Assembly (NCBI RefSeq): GCF_900116195.1
Contig: NZ_FOZW01000018.1
Location: forward strand, 1-64,000
Length of the DNA: 64,000 bases
Reading direction: 5' to 3'
Source of the DNA: Alloyangia pacifica
Lineage (GTDB): Bacteria; Pseudomonadota; Alphaproteobacteria; Rhodobacterales; Rhodobacteraceae
Made by a program: the position numbers and the translations under genes. Positions 29,397 through 38,850 of the stretch are shown piece by piece (position 1 is the first letter of the stretch; every line of letters begins with the position of its first letter). The notes beneath the pieces are model-generated. The model did no database searches and was not told the DNA's origin. It saw only the letters and a list, made by a program, of their open reading frames with translations.

Positions 29397-30374
29397 ATGT
29401 CCTACATGCGCAAATTCATCACCGGGGCAATGCTCGCCGCCGGTCTGACCGGCGTCAGCGCCGTCACCGCCAGCGCGGCGGAATGCATCGCTCCGGCCGA
29501 TCCCGGTGGCGGCTGGGATTTCACCTGCCGCACCGTCGGCCGCCTGCTGACCGAGCTGGGCCTCGAAGAGAGCTCGGTGCAGGTTACCAACATGCCCGGC
29601 GGTGTCGGCGCGGTGGCCTTTGCCAACGTCGCGGGCAAGCGCGCCTCCGAAGGCGACCTGCTGGTCGCGACCTCGACCGTGGGCGTGACGCAGATCGCGC
29701 AGGGCAAGTACCCGGGCGGCGTCGACGTGATGCGCTGGGTCGGCATGCTGGGCACCGATGTGGGTGTCATCGTGGTGCCGGCTGACTCCGACTACGAGAC
29801 CGTCGGCGACCTGCTCGACGCGCTCAAGGCCGATCCGACCTCGGTGCCGGTGGCGGGCTCCTCGGGCGCGGGTGGCTGGGACCATATCCGCCTGCTGATG
29901 CTGGCCGACGCCGCGGGCATGGAAGGCGATGACTACAAGGCGATCCGCTGGGTGCAGTTCGACGGCGGCAGCCCCGCCGTGACGCAGATGCTCGGCGGCC
30001 AGGTCGGCGCGGTGTCGACCGACCTCGGCGAAATCGCAGGCTTCGTGGAATCGGGCGACATCAAGATCCTCGCAGCGCTGTCGGACGAGCCGATCCCGGC
30101 CTTCCCCGACGCGCCCACCGCCAAGTCGCAGGGCTTTGACGTGACCGGCTACAACTGGCGCGGCTTCTACACCGGCGGCGATGTCTCGGACGAGGATTAC
30201 CAGGCCTGGGTCGACGAGCTGAAGTCGCTCTTCGACACGCCGGAGTGGAAGGAAGCGGCCGAGGGCAACGGGCTGATCACCGTCTGGCGCGGCGGCGAGG
30301 AGTTCGAGGCCTACGTCGCCGACCAGGCCAAGCAGATGGAAGAAATCTCGCGCAGCATCGGTGTCATCCAATGA
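29397..30374 (+). CDS. tctC: TTT transporter substrate-binding protein TctC
   Basis: The 325-aa periplasmic protein of the Bug/TctC family captures a (poly)carboxylate. It has a signal peptide ending near GVSAVTASA (about residue 27). The mature domain contains NMPGGVGAVAFANV and the VPVAGSSGAGGWDH loop. AAGGGAGGAACC precedes the ATG at 29397. Its stop overlaps tctB by 4 bp. Gene order C-B-A is the usual one. Confidence 0.92.
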   Translation: MSYMRKFITGAMLAAGLTGVSAVTASAAECIAPADPGGGWDFTCRTVGRLLTELGLEESSVQVTNMPGGVGAVAFANVAGKRASEGDLLVATSTVGVTQIAQGKYPGGVDVMRWVGMLGTDVGVIVVPADSDYETVGDLLDALKADPTSVPVAGSSGAGGWDHIRLLMLADAAGMEGDDYKAIRWVQFDGGSPAVTQMLGGQVGAVSTDLGEIAGFVESGDIKILAALSDEPIPAFPDAPTAKSQGFDVTGYNWRGFYTGGDVSDEDYQAWVDELKSLFDTPEWKEAAEGNGLITVWRGGEEFEAYVADQAKQMEEISRSIGVIQ

Positions 30375-30802
30375 TCGACCGCATCGTCGGGGCCGTGGTC
30401 TTCATGATCTCGGTCTCGGCCTTCTGGGTCGCGCGCGGATACGAGGCGGGTTTCGGGGATCCCCTGGGCCCCGCCGTGTTTCCGCAGATGGTCGCCGGAG
30501 GGGCGGCCATCCTCAGCCTCGGGCTGATGCTGCGCCCCGACCCCGATCCCAAGGCCCAGTCCCGACCCGCGATGACCCGGCAGATCGCCACGCTCGCCGT
30601 GCTGGTCGGCTACGTGCTGCTGCTCGAACCGCTGGGCTTCCCGCTGTCGACCACGCTCGGCACCGCCTGCCTGGCGCTGCTGTTCGGTGCCGGCCCCGCG
30701 AAGGCGGGGGTCACCGGGCTGGCGGTCGGCCTGTCGCTCTTCGTGATCTTCGACACCGTGCTGGGGCTGCCACTGCCCTTCGCTCCCGCGCTCTTCGGCT
30801 AA
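30371..30802 (+). CDS. tctB: TTT transporter small membrane subunit TctB
   Basis: The 143-aa protein has four hydrophobic segments and the TctB-like sequence GDPLGPAVFPQMVAGGAAILSLGLML near residues 29-54. It starts in an ATGA overlap with tctC and ends 9 bp before tctA, so the three are one transcription unit. Confidence 0.9.
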   Translation: MIDRIVGAVVFMISVSAFWVARGYEAGFGDPLGPAVFPQMVAGGAAILSLGLMLRPDPDPKAQSRPAMTRQIATLAVLVGYVLLLEPLGFPLSTTLGTACLALLFGAGPAKAGVTGLAVGLSLFVIFDTVLGLPLPFAPALFG

Positions 30803-30811
30803 CGAGACCTC

Positions 30812-32314
30812 ATGGATATCCTGACCTCCCTCATCGGCGGCTTTGCCGTCGCCGTGACGCCGCTCAACCTCGCGCTGGCGGTCTTCGGCTGCTTTGCCGG
30901 AACGCTGATCGGCGCGCTGCCCGGGCTCGGCCCGGTCAACGGCGTGGCGATCCTGATCCCCGTCGCCTTCGCCATGAAGCTCGAGCCCGGCTCGGCACTG
31001 ATCATGCTGTCCTGCATCTACTATGGCTGCATGTACGGCGGTCGGATCAGTTCGATCATGCTCAACATCCCCGGCGACGAGCCCGCGATCATGACCACGC
31101 TCGACGGCTACCCGATGGCCCGCAGGGGCCAGGCGGCCAAGGCGCTCGGCATCTCGGCGGTGGCTTCCTTTACCGGCGCCACCTTCGCCACGCTGGGGCT
31201 GACCTTCTTTGCGCCGCTGCTGGCCAAGGCGGCGATCCACTTCGGCCCGGCGGATTACTTCGCGCTCTATGTCATGGCCTTCGCCACCATCGGGGGGGTC
31301 ACCGGGGTGAACCCGTTCAAGACGCTGCTCGCGGCGATGCTCGGGCTGCTGCTGGCCAGCGTCGGGCTCGATCCGGGCACCGGCACCGCGCGCTTCACCT
31401 TCGGCTCGTTCCACCTCTACGACGGGTTCGATCCCATCGTCGCCATCGTCGGCCTCTTCGCGGTGAGCGAGATCATCATGTATTTCGAGAGCCACGCCAC
31501 CTCGGGCGCGGGACCGGCCAAGCTCGGCCGCGCCCTGCCCCGGCTACGCGAGGTCTTCGAGGGCTTCCCCGCCGCCCTGCGCGGCTCGGTGATCGGCTTC
31601 ATCTGCGGCGTGCTGCCGGGGGCGGGCGCCTCGCTCGGTGCCTTCGTCTCCTACAGCACGGAAAAGCAGATCAGCGACAAGAAGGGCACCTTCGGCACCG
31701 GCGACCCGCGCGGCATCGCGGCGCCGGAAGCGGGCAACAACGCTGCCTCGGGCGGCGCGCTGATCCCGATGCTGACGCTGGGTGTGCCCGGATCGGGCAC
31801 CACGGCGGTGATGCTGGCGCTGCTGGTCTCGCTGAACATCCAGCCCGGCCCGCTGCTCTTCGAGCGCCAGCCGGACATCGTCTGGGGTCTCATCGCGGCG
31901 CTCTATCTGGCCAACGTGGTGTTGCTGCTGCTCAACGTGCCGATGGTCGGGCTGTTCACCCGCCTGCTGTCGCTGCCGCAATGGCTGCTGATGCCCGTCG
32001 TGGTGATGGTCAGCTTCATCGGCATCTACTCGATCAGCCATTCGACCTTCGATCTCTTCGTGATGATCGGCTTCGGCCTGCTCGGCTACGCCCTGCGCAA
32101 GCTCGAGATCTCGCTGGTGCCGGTGGTGCTGGGGCTGCTGCTCGGCGCCGACATGGAGAATAACCTGCGCCGCGCGCTGTCAATCTCCGGAGGGGATTTT
32201 GGCATCCTGCTGCAGAGTCCCATCGCGCTGGTCATCTACGGCTTCACCGCGCTGATGCTGATGTTCTCCTTCGGCATCGCCATGCGTCGGCGGCCCGATC
32301 CGCTGGAGGGCTGA
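30812..32314 (+). CDS. tctA: TTT transporter large permease TctA
   Basis: The 500-aa membrane permease has about 12 helices and the internal TctA repeats. GALPGLGPVNGVAILIPVAFAM (about residues 33-54) and ICGVLPGAGASLGAFVSY (about 264-281) are the paired motifs. MYGGRISSIMLNIPGDEPAIMTTLDGYPMA is typical of the family. It completes the importer that pairs with the divergent CoA-transferase and lyase. Confidence 0.93.
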   Translation: MDILTSLIGGFAVAVTPLNLALAVFGCFAGTLIGALPGLGPVNGVAILIPVAFAMKLEPGSALIMLSCIYYGCMYGGRISSIMLNIPGDEPAIMTTLDGYPMARRGQAAKALGISAVASFTGATFATLGLTFFAPLLAKAAIHFGPADYFALYVMAFATIGGVTGVNPFKTLLAAMLGLLLASVGLDPGTGTARFTFGSFHLYDGFDPIVAIVGLFAVSEIIMYFESHATSGAGPAKLGRALPRLREVFEGFPAALRGSVIGFICGVLPGAGASLGAFVSYSTEKQISDKKGTFGTGDPRGIAAPEAGNNAASGGALIPMLTLGVPGSGTTAVMLALLVSLNIQPGPLLFERQPDIVWGLIAALYLANVVLLLLNVPMVGLFTRLLSLPQWLLMPVVVMVSFIGIYSISHSTFDLFVMIGFGLLGYALRKLEISLVPVVLGLLLGADMENNLRRALSISGGDFGILLQSPIALVIYGFTALMLMFSFGIAMRRRPDPLEG

Positions 32315-32321
32315 GATGGGA

Positions 32322-32355
32322 GCGCCGGGCGGATCGGTCACGATCCGCCCGGCGC
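32322..32355. terminator. Bidirectional hairpin between convergent tctA and dctM
   Basis: A perfect 15-bp GC-rich stem (32322-32336 with 32341-32355) has a GTCA loop. It lies midway in the 66-bp convergent gap. It lacks a long T-run, so it may stop transcription weakly or mainly protect both 3' ends. Confidence 0.7.
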
Positions 32356-32380
32356 CCTCGTCGAAGGCGGGCCCCCGAGG

Positions 32381-33673
32381 CTACATCGAGTTCGGCAGGA
32401 ACAGCACCAGCCCCGGCACAAGGATCAGGATCGCCAGCCGCAAGAGATCCACCAGCACGAAGGGCAGCACCCCGCGAAAGATCGTGCCGAGGCCCACGTG
32501 CCGCGCGATGCTGTTGATGACGAAGACGTTCATGCCGATCGGCGGGGTGATCAGCCCCAGCTCCACGGTCATCACGATGATGATCCCGAACCAGATCGGA
32601 TCGAAGCCGAGTTGGGTGATCACCGGGAAGACGATGGGCACCATCAGGATGATCATCGCCATGGCGTCGAGGAAACAGCCCAGCACGACGAAGAGCACCA
32701 TGATCAGCACCAGCGTGCCGTAGCGCCCCAACCCCAGCTCGATCAGCATCCGCGTCATGTTCTGCGGCACCTGCGTCACCGCGAGAAAGTAGCCGAAGAG
32801 GATCGCCCCGATCAGGATCGTGTAGATCGCCACCGAAGTGCGCAGCGCGCCGACGAGACAGTCGAGCAGCGAGGCTGCTCCCAGCCGTCCGCGCGCGAGG
32901 CCGATGACCGCCGTCAGCACCGCGCCCACCGCCGCCGCCTCGGTCGCGGTGGCGATGCCGAGGTAGATCGACAGGATCACCGCGATGAACAGCAACGCCA
33001 CCGCCCAGACGTCGCGCAGCGCCCGCAGCGCCTCGCGCAGCTCGAAGGGCGCGCCGGCGGGCAGGTACGGGCCGTAGCGCAGCCGCACCGTGAGCATGTA
33101 CATCAGCACCGCCAGCAGCCCCGGCACGATGCCCGCGATGAACAGGCTGCCGATGTCCTGTTCGGTGATGTAGCCGTAGACCGCCAGCACCACCGAGGGC
33201 GGGATGAGGATGCCCAGCGTGCCGCCCGCGGCGATCACCCCGGTGGCGACGTCGTCGCCGTAGCCCGCGCGCTTCATTTCCGGATAGGCGATGTCGGTCA
33301 TCGTGGCCGCGGTCGCCACCGACGAGCCGCAGATCGCCGCGAAACCCGCGCAGGCCCCCACCGTCGCGATCCCCAGCCCGCCGCGGAACGAGCCGAGCGT
33401 GGCATTGGCTGCGCGGAAGAGCTCTCGGCTCATGCCCGAGCGGGTGGCGAGCACCCCCATCAGCACGAAGAACGGGATCAGCGTCAGGTTGAAGTCGGTC
33501 ACCGTGCGCAGCGGCGAGGTGGCCAACAGGTTCAGCGCCGGTTTCAGCCCGGTCACCATGCCGAAGCCGCCGACCCCGACGATGCCCATGGCGATGCCGA
33601 TCGGCACGCGGATCAGCATCAGCAGGAACAGGATGACAAAGCCGCCCGCCGCGATCAGGTCGCGTTCACTCAT
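32381..33673 (-). CDS. dctM: TRAP transporter large permease DctM (second system)
   Basis: The 430-aa permease has about 12 hydrophobic segments, GGTLGILIPPSVVLAVYGYIT, and LITPPIGMNVFVINSIARHV near the C-terminus. Its start overlaps dctQ by 8 bp. It is the last gene of an operon that begins with an acyl-CoA synthetase, so the cargo is probably a carboxylic acid that is then activated with CoA. Confidence 0.92.
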   Translation of the reverse strand: MSERDLIAAGGFVILFLLMLIRVPIGIAMGIVGVGGFGMVTGLKPALNLLATSPLRTVTDFNLTLIPFFVLMGVLATRSGMSRELFRAANATLGSFRGGLGIATVGACAGFAAICGSSVATAATMTDIAYPEMKRAGYGDDVATGVIAAGGTLGILIPPSVVLAVYGYITEQDIGSLFIAGIVPGLLAVLMYMLTVRLRYGPYLPAGAPFELREALRALRDVWAVALLFIAVILSIYLGIATATEAAAVGAVLTAVIGLARGRLGAASLLDCLVGALRTSVAIYTILIGAILFGYFLAVTQVPQNMTRMLIELGLGRYGTLVLIMVLFVVLGCFLDAMAMIILMVPIVFPVITQLGFDPIWFGIIIVMTVELGLITPPIGMNVFVINSIARHVGLGTIFRGVLPFVLVDLLRLAILILVPGLVLFLPNSM

Positions 33674-34226
33674 TCTTTTCTACCTTTGGATGGCCCATGT
33701 CGGGCCCGTCTTCCTCGGGGGGCACCTCGTGGCCTTCCAGCCCTTCGCCAAAGCGCCAAATCCGCCAGAGCCGCAGCGCCGTGGTGAAGAGCGCCGCGAT
33801 CAACCCCAGCAGGATCGCGGCAAGGAAGGGCCAGTGCGGCAGGCGCAAATCCATGGTCACCTCGCCGCCCGAGAGCTGCGAGAGCACCCGCGCCCCCATT
33901 TTCCAGACCAGCAGGCCGGTGAAGCCCAGCAGGATCGCCCAGGCCACAAGATCCAGCCAGCGCCGCAGCGCCGGAGAGACCGCCTGCGCCAGTATGTCGA
34001 CCTTGATGTGGCTGCCGCGGTAGCCGAGCGAGGCAAAGCCCCAGATCACCGCGATGGCCAGCGTCAGCCGCGAGATGTCAAATGAATCCGGCAGCGGCGC
34101 GGCAAAGAGATACCGCCCCACCGCCGAGACGAAGATCAGCAGCGTGACCAGCCCGAGCATCACCGCGGCGGTTCTCTCCACCCACAGGATCACCCGGTCC
34201 GCCGCAGTGTGACGTTGGCCCGTCAT
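33666..34226 (-). CDS. dctQ: TRAP transporter small permease DctQ (second system)
   Basis: The 186-aa protein has four membrane helices (VMLGLVTLLIFVSAVGRYLF first). An unusually long acidic C-terminal tail (about residues 155-186, rich in Glu, Asp and Pro) is longer than in the first DctQ. Start MTGQRHTAADRV at 34226 was chosen; an ATG four codons upstream is possible. Confidence 0.88.
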   Translation of the reverse strand: MTGQRHTAADRVILWVERTAAVMLGLVTLLIFVSAVGRYLFAAPLPDSFDISRLTLAIAVIWGFASLGYRGSHIKVDILAQAVSPALRRWLDLVAWAILLGFTGLLVWKMGARVLSQLSGGEVTMDLRLPHWPFLAAILLGLIAALFTTALRLWRIWRFGEGLEGHEVPPEEDGPDMGHPKVEKNE

Positions 34227-34242
34227 GGCGCCTCGCAAGTTG

Positions 34243-34264
34243 GGGGGAGCGCCCGCGCTCCCCC
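34243..34264. repeat. Intercistronic hairpin downstream of dctP
   Basis: GGGGGAGCGC pairs with GCGCTCCCCC in the 45-bp gap between dctP and dctQ. There is no T-run. Stem-loops placed after a binding-protein gene often protect its mRNA, giving more binding protein than permease. Confidence 0.6.
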
Positions 34265-34271
34265 GGTTGCC

Positions 34272-35291
34272 TTACTTGTAGAGCACGCCATTGGCGTCGA
34301 GCGCCGCACGCAGCCCCTCGAGGATCGCCTCGGGGTCGCCGCCCGCTGCAGACACATCCTCTTTCCACGCCTCCAGCGTCGGCATCGCCGCCTCGCGCCA
34401 CAGCGCGACCTCCTCGTCGCTGGGCATGTAGACCGTGTGCTCGGGGTCGTTCAGGATTTCCTCGCGCACGCCCTTGTCGTAGTCGGCCCAGCCTTCCGAG
34501 AATTTCTTCGACCACTCCGGGGTGCAGTGTTCGTCGATCACCGCCTTCTGCTCGGCGCTCAGACCGCCGTAGCTGTCGTTGTTGAACAGCAGCACCTGCG
34601 ACGAAAGGTAGAGCGGCATGTCGTTGTGAAACTTCGTCTCCTCGGCAACGTTGAAGATCTTCATCGCCTCGTAGGGGAAGGTCACCGCGTCGGCGGTGCC
34701 GCGCGCCAGCGCCTCGCGGGCCTCGGGCGCGGGCACCTGCACCGAGGCGCCACCAAGCGAGGCGACGAAGCGCGCCATGGTCGAATGCGCGGGGCGCACG
34801 TTCAGCCCTTTCACGTCGGCCGGGACCTTGATCTCGGACTTGCCGTGGAAGCGGCCCGGCTCGTGCGGGTTGACGAGGCAGAAGTGGACGTCGCCCATCT
34901 CCTTTGCGGCAAAGTCGCCCGCGTACCACTCGTGGATCGCCTTGGCGGCGTTCGGCCCGTCGGTGGCCAGGAAAGGCACGCCCGTCAGCTCGTAGATCGG
35001 GAAGCGTCCGGCGGTGTAGCCGGGGTTCACGTAGCCGATGTCGGCAATGCCGTCGCGGGTCATGTCGTAGTGATCTGGCGCCGCGCCAAGTTGCTGCGCG
35101 GGGAACACCTCGAAGGTGATCGTTCCGCCCGAGGCCTCGGTGATCGAGTCCATCCACTCCTGCATGCCGGTCTGCGGCACCGCATGCTGCGGCGGCAGCC
35201 AATGCGCGAGCCGTAACGTGACGTCCTGCGCCTGCGCGCAGGTGGCGCCAAGCGCCAGAGCAGCGGCAGCCCCGATGGTAAAGGTCTTCAT
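34272..35291 (-). CDS. dctP: TRAP transporter substrate-binding protein DctP (second system)
   Basis: The 339-aa periplasmic protein has a signal peptide (cleavage after GATCAQAQ, about residue 22) and a mature start DVTLRLAHWLPPQHA. The family region DVKGLNVRPAHSTMARF (about residues 160-176) carries the carboxylate-binding Arg. It shares WLPPxH and HYDMTRDGIADI with the DctP of the homogentisate operon. It sits 42 bp downstream of the SDR gene. Confidence 0.9.
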   Translation of the reverse strand: MKTFTIGAAAALALGATCAQAQDVTLRLAHWLPPQHAVPQTGMQEWMDSITEASGGTITFEVFPAQQLGAAPDHYDMTRDGIADIGYVNPGYTAGRFPIYELTGVPFLATDGPNAAKAIHEWYAGDFAAKEMGDVHFCLVNPHEPGRFHGKSEIKVPADVKGLNVRPAHSTMARFVASLGGASVQVPAPEAREALARGTADAVTFPYEAMKIFNVAEETKFHNDMPLYLSSQVLLFNNDSYGGLSAEQKAVIDEHCTPEWSKKFSEGWADYDKGVREEILNDPEHTVYMPSDEEVALWREAAMPTLEAWKEDVSAAGGDPEAILEGLRAALDANGVLYK

Positions 35292-35333
35292 GGTCTTCCT
35301 CCCTAAATGCGCCCGGTTTCCTCCTCCGGCGCG

Positions 35334-36236
35334 TCAGTTCATCTCGATCCCCACCGATTGCAGGGACCCGGCGAGCGTGCCTCCGAGCGCCTCGGCAATG
35401 CCGTCCGCGCGCCACCCGCCTTTGGAAATCTCATGCGCCGCCTCGACCGGATGCGCCCAGAGGCTCAGCCGGTCGCCGCCGATGCCGATGCACTGGCCGG
35501 TGATCCCGGCGGAGGCCTCGGAGGCAAGGTAGACGATCAGCGGCGCCACGTCCTCCGGTCCGCCGATGCCCATGGTCTGCCGCACGCTGTCGTCCAGCGC
35601 CTCGCCCCGCGCCGCCCGTTCCGACAGCTCGGTGAGCGCCGGGATGGTGGCGGTCATCGAGGTCAGCGCCGTCGGCACCACGGCGTTCACCGTGACCCCT
35701 GCGCGCGCCAGCTCCATCGACCATGTGCGTGCCATGGCGGCGATGCCGGCCTTGGCAGCGGCATAGGACGTCTGGCCAAAATTGCCGCGCTGCCCGGCTA
35801 TCGAGGACATCAGGATCAGTCGCCCGCCGTGTCCGGCCTCGCGCCAGTGCCGCGCGGCGGCGCGGGCGCAGGTGAAGCTACCGCGCAGATGCGTGGCGAT
35901 CACCGCGTCGAAATCGGCGTCGGAGGTGTTCCACAGCACCCGGTCGCGCAGGATCCCGGCATTGCAGACGAGGGCGTCGAGCCGCCCGAACCTTTCCAAC
36001 GCAGCGGCGAGACAGGCGTCCGCCGCCTCGGCCGTGCCGATGGCGGCGACGCAGGGCACCGCGCGCTGGCCGATCTCCCCCGCCACCGCCTCCGCAGCCC
36101 CAGCGTCGATGTCGTTGACCACCACCGAGGCCCCCGCAGCCGCCAGTGCCAGCGCGGTGGCGCGCCCGATGCCCTGCCCCGCGCCGGTGACCACCGCCAC
36201 GCGACCGTCGAGGCGGATCTCCCCTGCCCCGGTCAT
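35334..36236 (-). CDS. Short-chain dehydrogenase/reductase, 3-hydroxyacyl-CoA dehydrogenase-like
   Basis: The 300-aa classical SDR has VTGAGQGIGRATALA (about residues 16-30), NAGILRDRVLWNTSDADFDAV (about 92-112), catalytic Ser in LMSSIAG and YAAAK (about 156-160). The NAGILRDR segment is typical of the multifunctional beta-oxidation-type hydroxyacyl-CoA dehydrogenases. It overlaps the hydratase gene by 4 bp, which fits hydration followed by oxidation of a 3-hydroxyacyl-CoA. A C-terminal extension of about 40 residues beyond the GIGGDRLS region is noted. Confidence 0.87.
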   Translation of the reverse strand: MTGAGEIRLDGRVAVVTGAGQGIGRATALALAAAGASVVVNDIDAGAAEAVAGEIGQRAVPCVAAIGTAEAADACLAAALERFGRLDALVCNAGILRDRVLWNTSDADFDAVIATHLRGSFTCARAAARHWREAGHGGRLILMSSIAGQRGNFGQTSYAAAKAGIAAMARTWSMELARAGVTVNAVVPTALTSMTATIPALTELSERAARGEALDDSVRQTMGIGGPEDVAPLIVYLASEASAGITGQCIGIGGDRLSLWAHPVEAAHEISKGGWRADGIAEALGGTLAGSLQSVGIEMN

Positions 36237-37045
36237 CGTCCCACGAACCTCGGCTTGCGCTTTTCCATGAAGGCGCGCGGCCCCTCGCGCGCATCCTCCG
36301 AGGCCATGACGATGCGCTTTGCCTCATCCTCGAGCGCAAACCCTTCGTCCAGTGTCAGCCCAGAGCTGCCGCGCACCACCCGCTTGATCTCGCGCAGCGA
36401 GACCGGGCCGTTCTCGGCCAGTGCCGCGGCCATCTCGAAGGCGCGCTCCAGCACCTCGGCCTGCGGCACCACCCGGTTCACCAGCCCGATTTCCCGGGCG
36501 CGCTCCGCATCAATCGTGCCCCCGGTCAGCAGCAGTTCCAGCGCCACCGGCTCGGGGATCTGACGGCCCAGCCGCACCAGCGCCCCGGCAAAAGGAATGA
36601 CCCCGCGCCGCGCCTCCGGCAGGCCGAAGACGGCGCCCTCCGCGCAGATCCGCAGGTCGGTGCCGAGCATGGTCTCCATTCCGCCGGCAAGGCAAAGCCC
36701 GTTGATCGCGGCGATCACCGGCTTGGCGGGCGCGGCGCGGCGCAGCGCAGAGCGGTCCTGCAGCCCCGGCTCGTTCAGGAAACGCCGATCCCAATCATCC
36801 TCGGGTGCACGATCGCCCGACAGAAGCGGCAATGTCCGACCCAGATCGCCCCCCGCGCAGAAGGCCTGCTCCCCCGCCCCGGTCAGGATCGCCACCCGCA
36901 GCGCGTCATCCGCATCGAACGCCGCGAAGGCATCGGCCAGCCGGCAGGCCATCTCCGGCGAGATGGCATTGCGCACCTCGGGCCGGTTCAGGGTCAGCAG
37001 CAGCACCGGACCACGGCGTTCTTCGCGCAGGTGGGGAGCGCTCAT
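36233..37045 (-). CDS. Enoyl-CoA hydratase/isomerase (crotonase family)
   Basis: The 270-aa crotonase has the oxyanion-hole segments AFCAGGDLG and INGLCLAGG. Both catalytic Glu positions are occupied (GMETML and GLPEARRGVIP, about residues 122-147), favouring true hydratase activity over isomerase or hydrolase activity. The C-terminal EGPRAFMEKRKPRFVGR is standard. It starts in an ATGA overlap with the acyl-CoA synthetase gene. Confidence 0.9.
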   Translation of the reverse strand: MSAPHLREERRGPVLLLTLNRPEVRNAISPEMACRLADAFAAFDADDALRVAILTGAGEQAFCAGGDLGRTLPLLSGDRAPEDDWDRRFLNEPGLQDRSALRRAAPAKPVIAAINGLCLAGGMETMLGTDLRICAEGAVFGLPEARRGVIPFAGALVRLGRQIPEPVALELLLTGGTIDAERAREIGLVNRVVPQAEVLERAFEMAAALAENGPVSLREIKRVVRGSSGLTLDEGFALEDEAKRIVMASEDAREGPRAFMEKRKPRFVGR

Positions 37046-38742
37046 GCGATGGCATCCTTTTCAAGCATCTCTTCGGCCATCCTCCTAAGGTCGATCTTGC
37101 GCACCTTGCCATTCGCCGTCTTCGGCGTCACCTCGATGAAGGCGATGTGACGGGGCACCTTGTGGCGGGCGATGCGGGCGCGGCACCAGTCGCGCAGTGC
37201 CGCGGCCTCCAGCTCTTCGCCCGCGCGCAGCACCACGAAGGCGAAGATCTCCTCTCCGAACTCCGCGTCAGGCACGCCGACCACCTGCGCCTCGGCGATG
37301 GCGGGGTGCTGCATCAGCCAGTCCTCGATCTCCACCGGGTAGATGTTCTCGCCGCCGCGGATCAGCATGTCCTTGATCCGGCCGATGATCCGCAGGTGAC
37401 CTTCGGCGTCCATCACCGCCAGATCGCCGCTCTTCAGCCAGCCGCCCGGGCTGATCGCCGCGGCGGTCTGGTCGGGCATATCGAAATAGCCCGCGGTCAC
37501 CAGGAAGCCGCGGATCTGCAACTCGCCCTCGGCGCCCACGGGCCGGGTCTCACCGCTCTCGGGGTCGACGATGCGGATCTCCACATGCGGCAGCGGCACA
37601 CCCGCCGTCCTCACCCGCGCCTCGAGCGCCTCCTCGGGCACCGTCTGGGTGATGATCGGGCTGCATTCGGTCATTCCCATGATGATCACCGGCTCGCAGC
37701 CGACCCGGGACTGCAGCTCGAGCATCACCTGCGGCGGGATCGAGGTGCCCCCGGTATAGGCGATGCGCCAGCTTGAGAGGTCCCGCGCCCCGGCGATCAG
37801 CCGCGGGTCTTGCAGCATCCGGATGTACATGGTCGGCACACCGTTGGTGATCGTGCCGCCATGCGCTTCGATGAGATCGAGCATCCGCCCCGCGTCGAAA
37901 TCCGCCATCGCCACGAGGCAGCCCCCGGCCGCCAGCATGCCCATGACGTTGCACACGCAGCCCGCCGTGTGGAACAGCGGCATCGCCGAGACCATCACGT
38001 CCGTCTCGCGGTATCCGGCCCGATCTGCCGCCAACAGCGCGTTGTTGATCGTGCCGCGGTGGCTGAGCATCGCGCCCTTCGGCTTGCCGGTGGTGCCAGA
38101 GGTATACTGGATCTGCAGCACATCCTCGGGTCGGACCGCCCCGGCGGCCTCGGCCAGCGCGGCATCGGAGGTTTCGCCGGCCCCGGCAAGGAACGCGTCG
38201 AACGCCAGCGCGCCCGGAACCGGCACCGCGCCGATCTGCACGACGCGCCGCAAATCGGGATAGCTGGCATCGCCGCCGGGATCACCACGGTCGAGCGCAG
38301 GCAGCATCTCTGCCAGCATCGCCCCGAGATCGAAGCCCCGGAAATCGCCGGCGATGAACAGCGCCGAGACCCGCGCCTGGCGCAGCAGGTAGTCGAGCTC
38401 GCCGCTCCGAAAGGACGGGTTCACTGTCACCAGCACCGCCCCGATGCGCCCGAGCGCATATTCCAGAAGCACCCATTCGGGGCAGTTCGCGGCCATGACC
38501 GCCACGCGGTCGCCGGGCCCGATCCCATGGCCAAGCAGCGCCTTGGCAAGCCGCGTCACCTCGGCGTCGAGCTGCGCGTAGGTCCATGAAACGCGCAGAT
38601 CGGGCTCGTCGAAGATCAGCGCAGGGCACTCCGGACGCGCAGCGGCGCGCTCGGCGAGCAATGTCCCGAGCGTCACCTCGCGCAACGGCGGGTCCGACGC
38701 CTCCGGCAGCCAGTGAGCCACGGCTGTGGTAGACATTCCCAT
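37042..38742 (-). CDS. Acyl/aryl-CoA synthetase (AMP-forming)
   Basis: The 566-aa ANL-superfamily ligase activates a carboxylic acid to its CoA thioester. The P-loop is QYTSGTTGKPKGAMLSHRG (about residues 204-222). ITNGVPTMYIRMLQ and YTGGTSIPP follow. The hinge region is WLKSGDLAVMDAEGHLRIIGRIKDMLIRGGENIYP, and the C-terminal Lys is in TPKTANGKVRKIDLR. I chose the ATG at 38742, 9 bases after GGAGG; extension to 39423 would run through the divergent marR. First gene of the operon, so substrate activation is the entry step after TRAP uptake. Confidence 0.9.
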   Translation of the reverse strand: MGMSTTAVAHWLPEASDPPLREVTLGTLLAERAAARPECPALIFDEPDLRVSWTYAQLDAEVTRLAKALLGHGIGPGDRVAVMAANCPEWVLLEYALGRIGAVLVTVNPSFRSGELDYLLRQARVSALFIAGDFRGFDLGAMLAEMLPALDRGDPGGDASYPDLRRVVQIGAVPVPGALAFDAFLAGAGETSDAALAEAAGAVRPEDVLQIQYTSGTTGKPKGAMLSHRGTINNALLAADRAGYRETDVMVSAMPLFHTAGCVCNVMGMLAAGGCLVAMADFDAGRMLDLIEAHGGTITNGVPTMYIRMLQDPRLIAGARDLSSWRIAYTGGTSIPPQVMLELQSRVGCEPVIIMGMTECSPIITQTVPEEALEARVRTAGVPLPHVEIRIVDPESGETRPVGAEGELQIRGFLVTAGYFDMPDQTAAAISPGGWLKSGDLAVMDAEGHLRIIGRIKDMLIRGGENIYPVEIEDWLMQHPAIAEAQVVGVPDAEFGEEIFAFVVLRAGEELEAAALRDWCRARIARHKVPRHIAFIEVTPKTANGKVRKIDLRRMAEEMLEKDAIA

Positions 38743-38789
38743 CGACACGTTCCTCCCTCCGGGCCGACTCAGGATGGACTGGGTCCACG

Positions 38790-38811
38790 AGTTACTGTAC
38801 GTAGCAGAACT
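38790..38811. promoter_or_regulatory. Candidate MarR operator (imperfect palindrome)
   Basis: AGTT-N5-TACGTA-N3-AACT lies in the 108-bp gap between the synthetase and the divergent marR. The core TACGTA is self-complementary and the outer AGTT/AACT pair. It is close to the presumed promoters of both. Confidence 0.4.
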
Positions 38812-38850
38812 GTTCGATGTAAAACAAAATCTCGAAGGAGGCTCCGGAGC

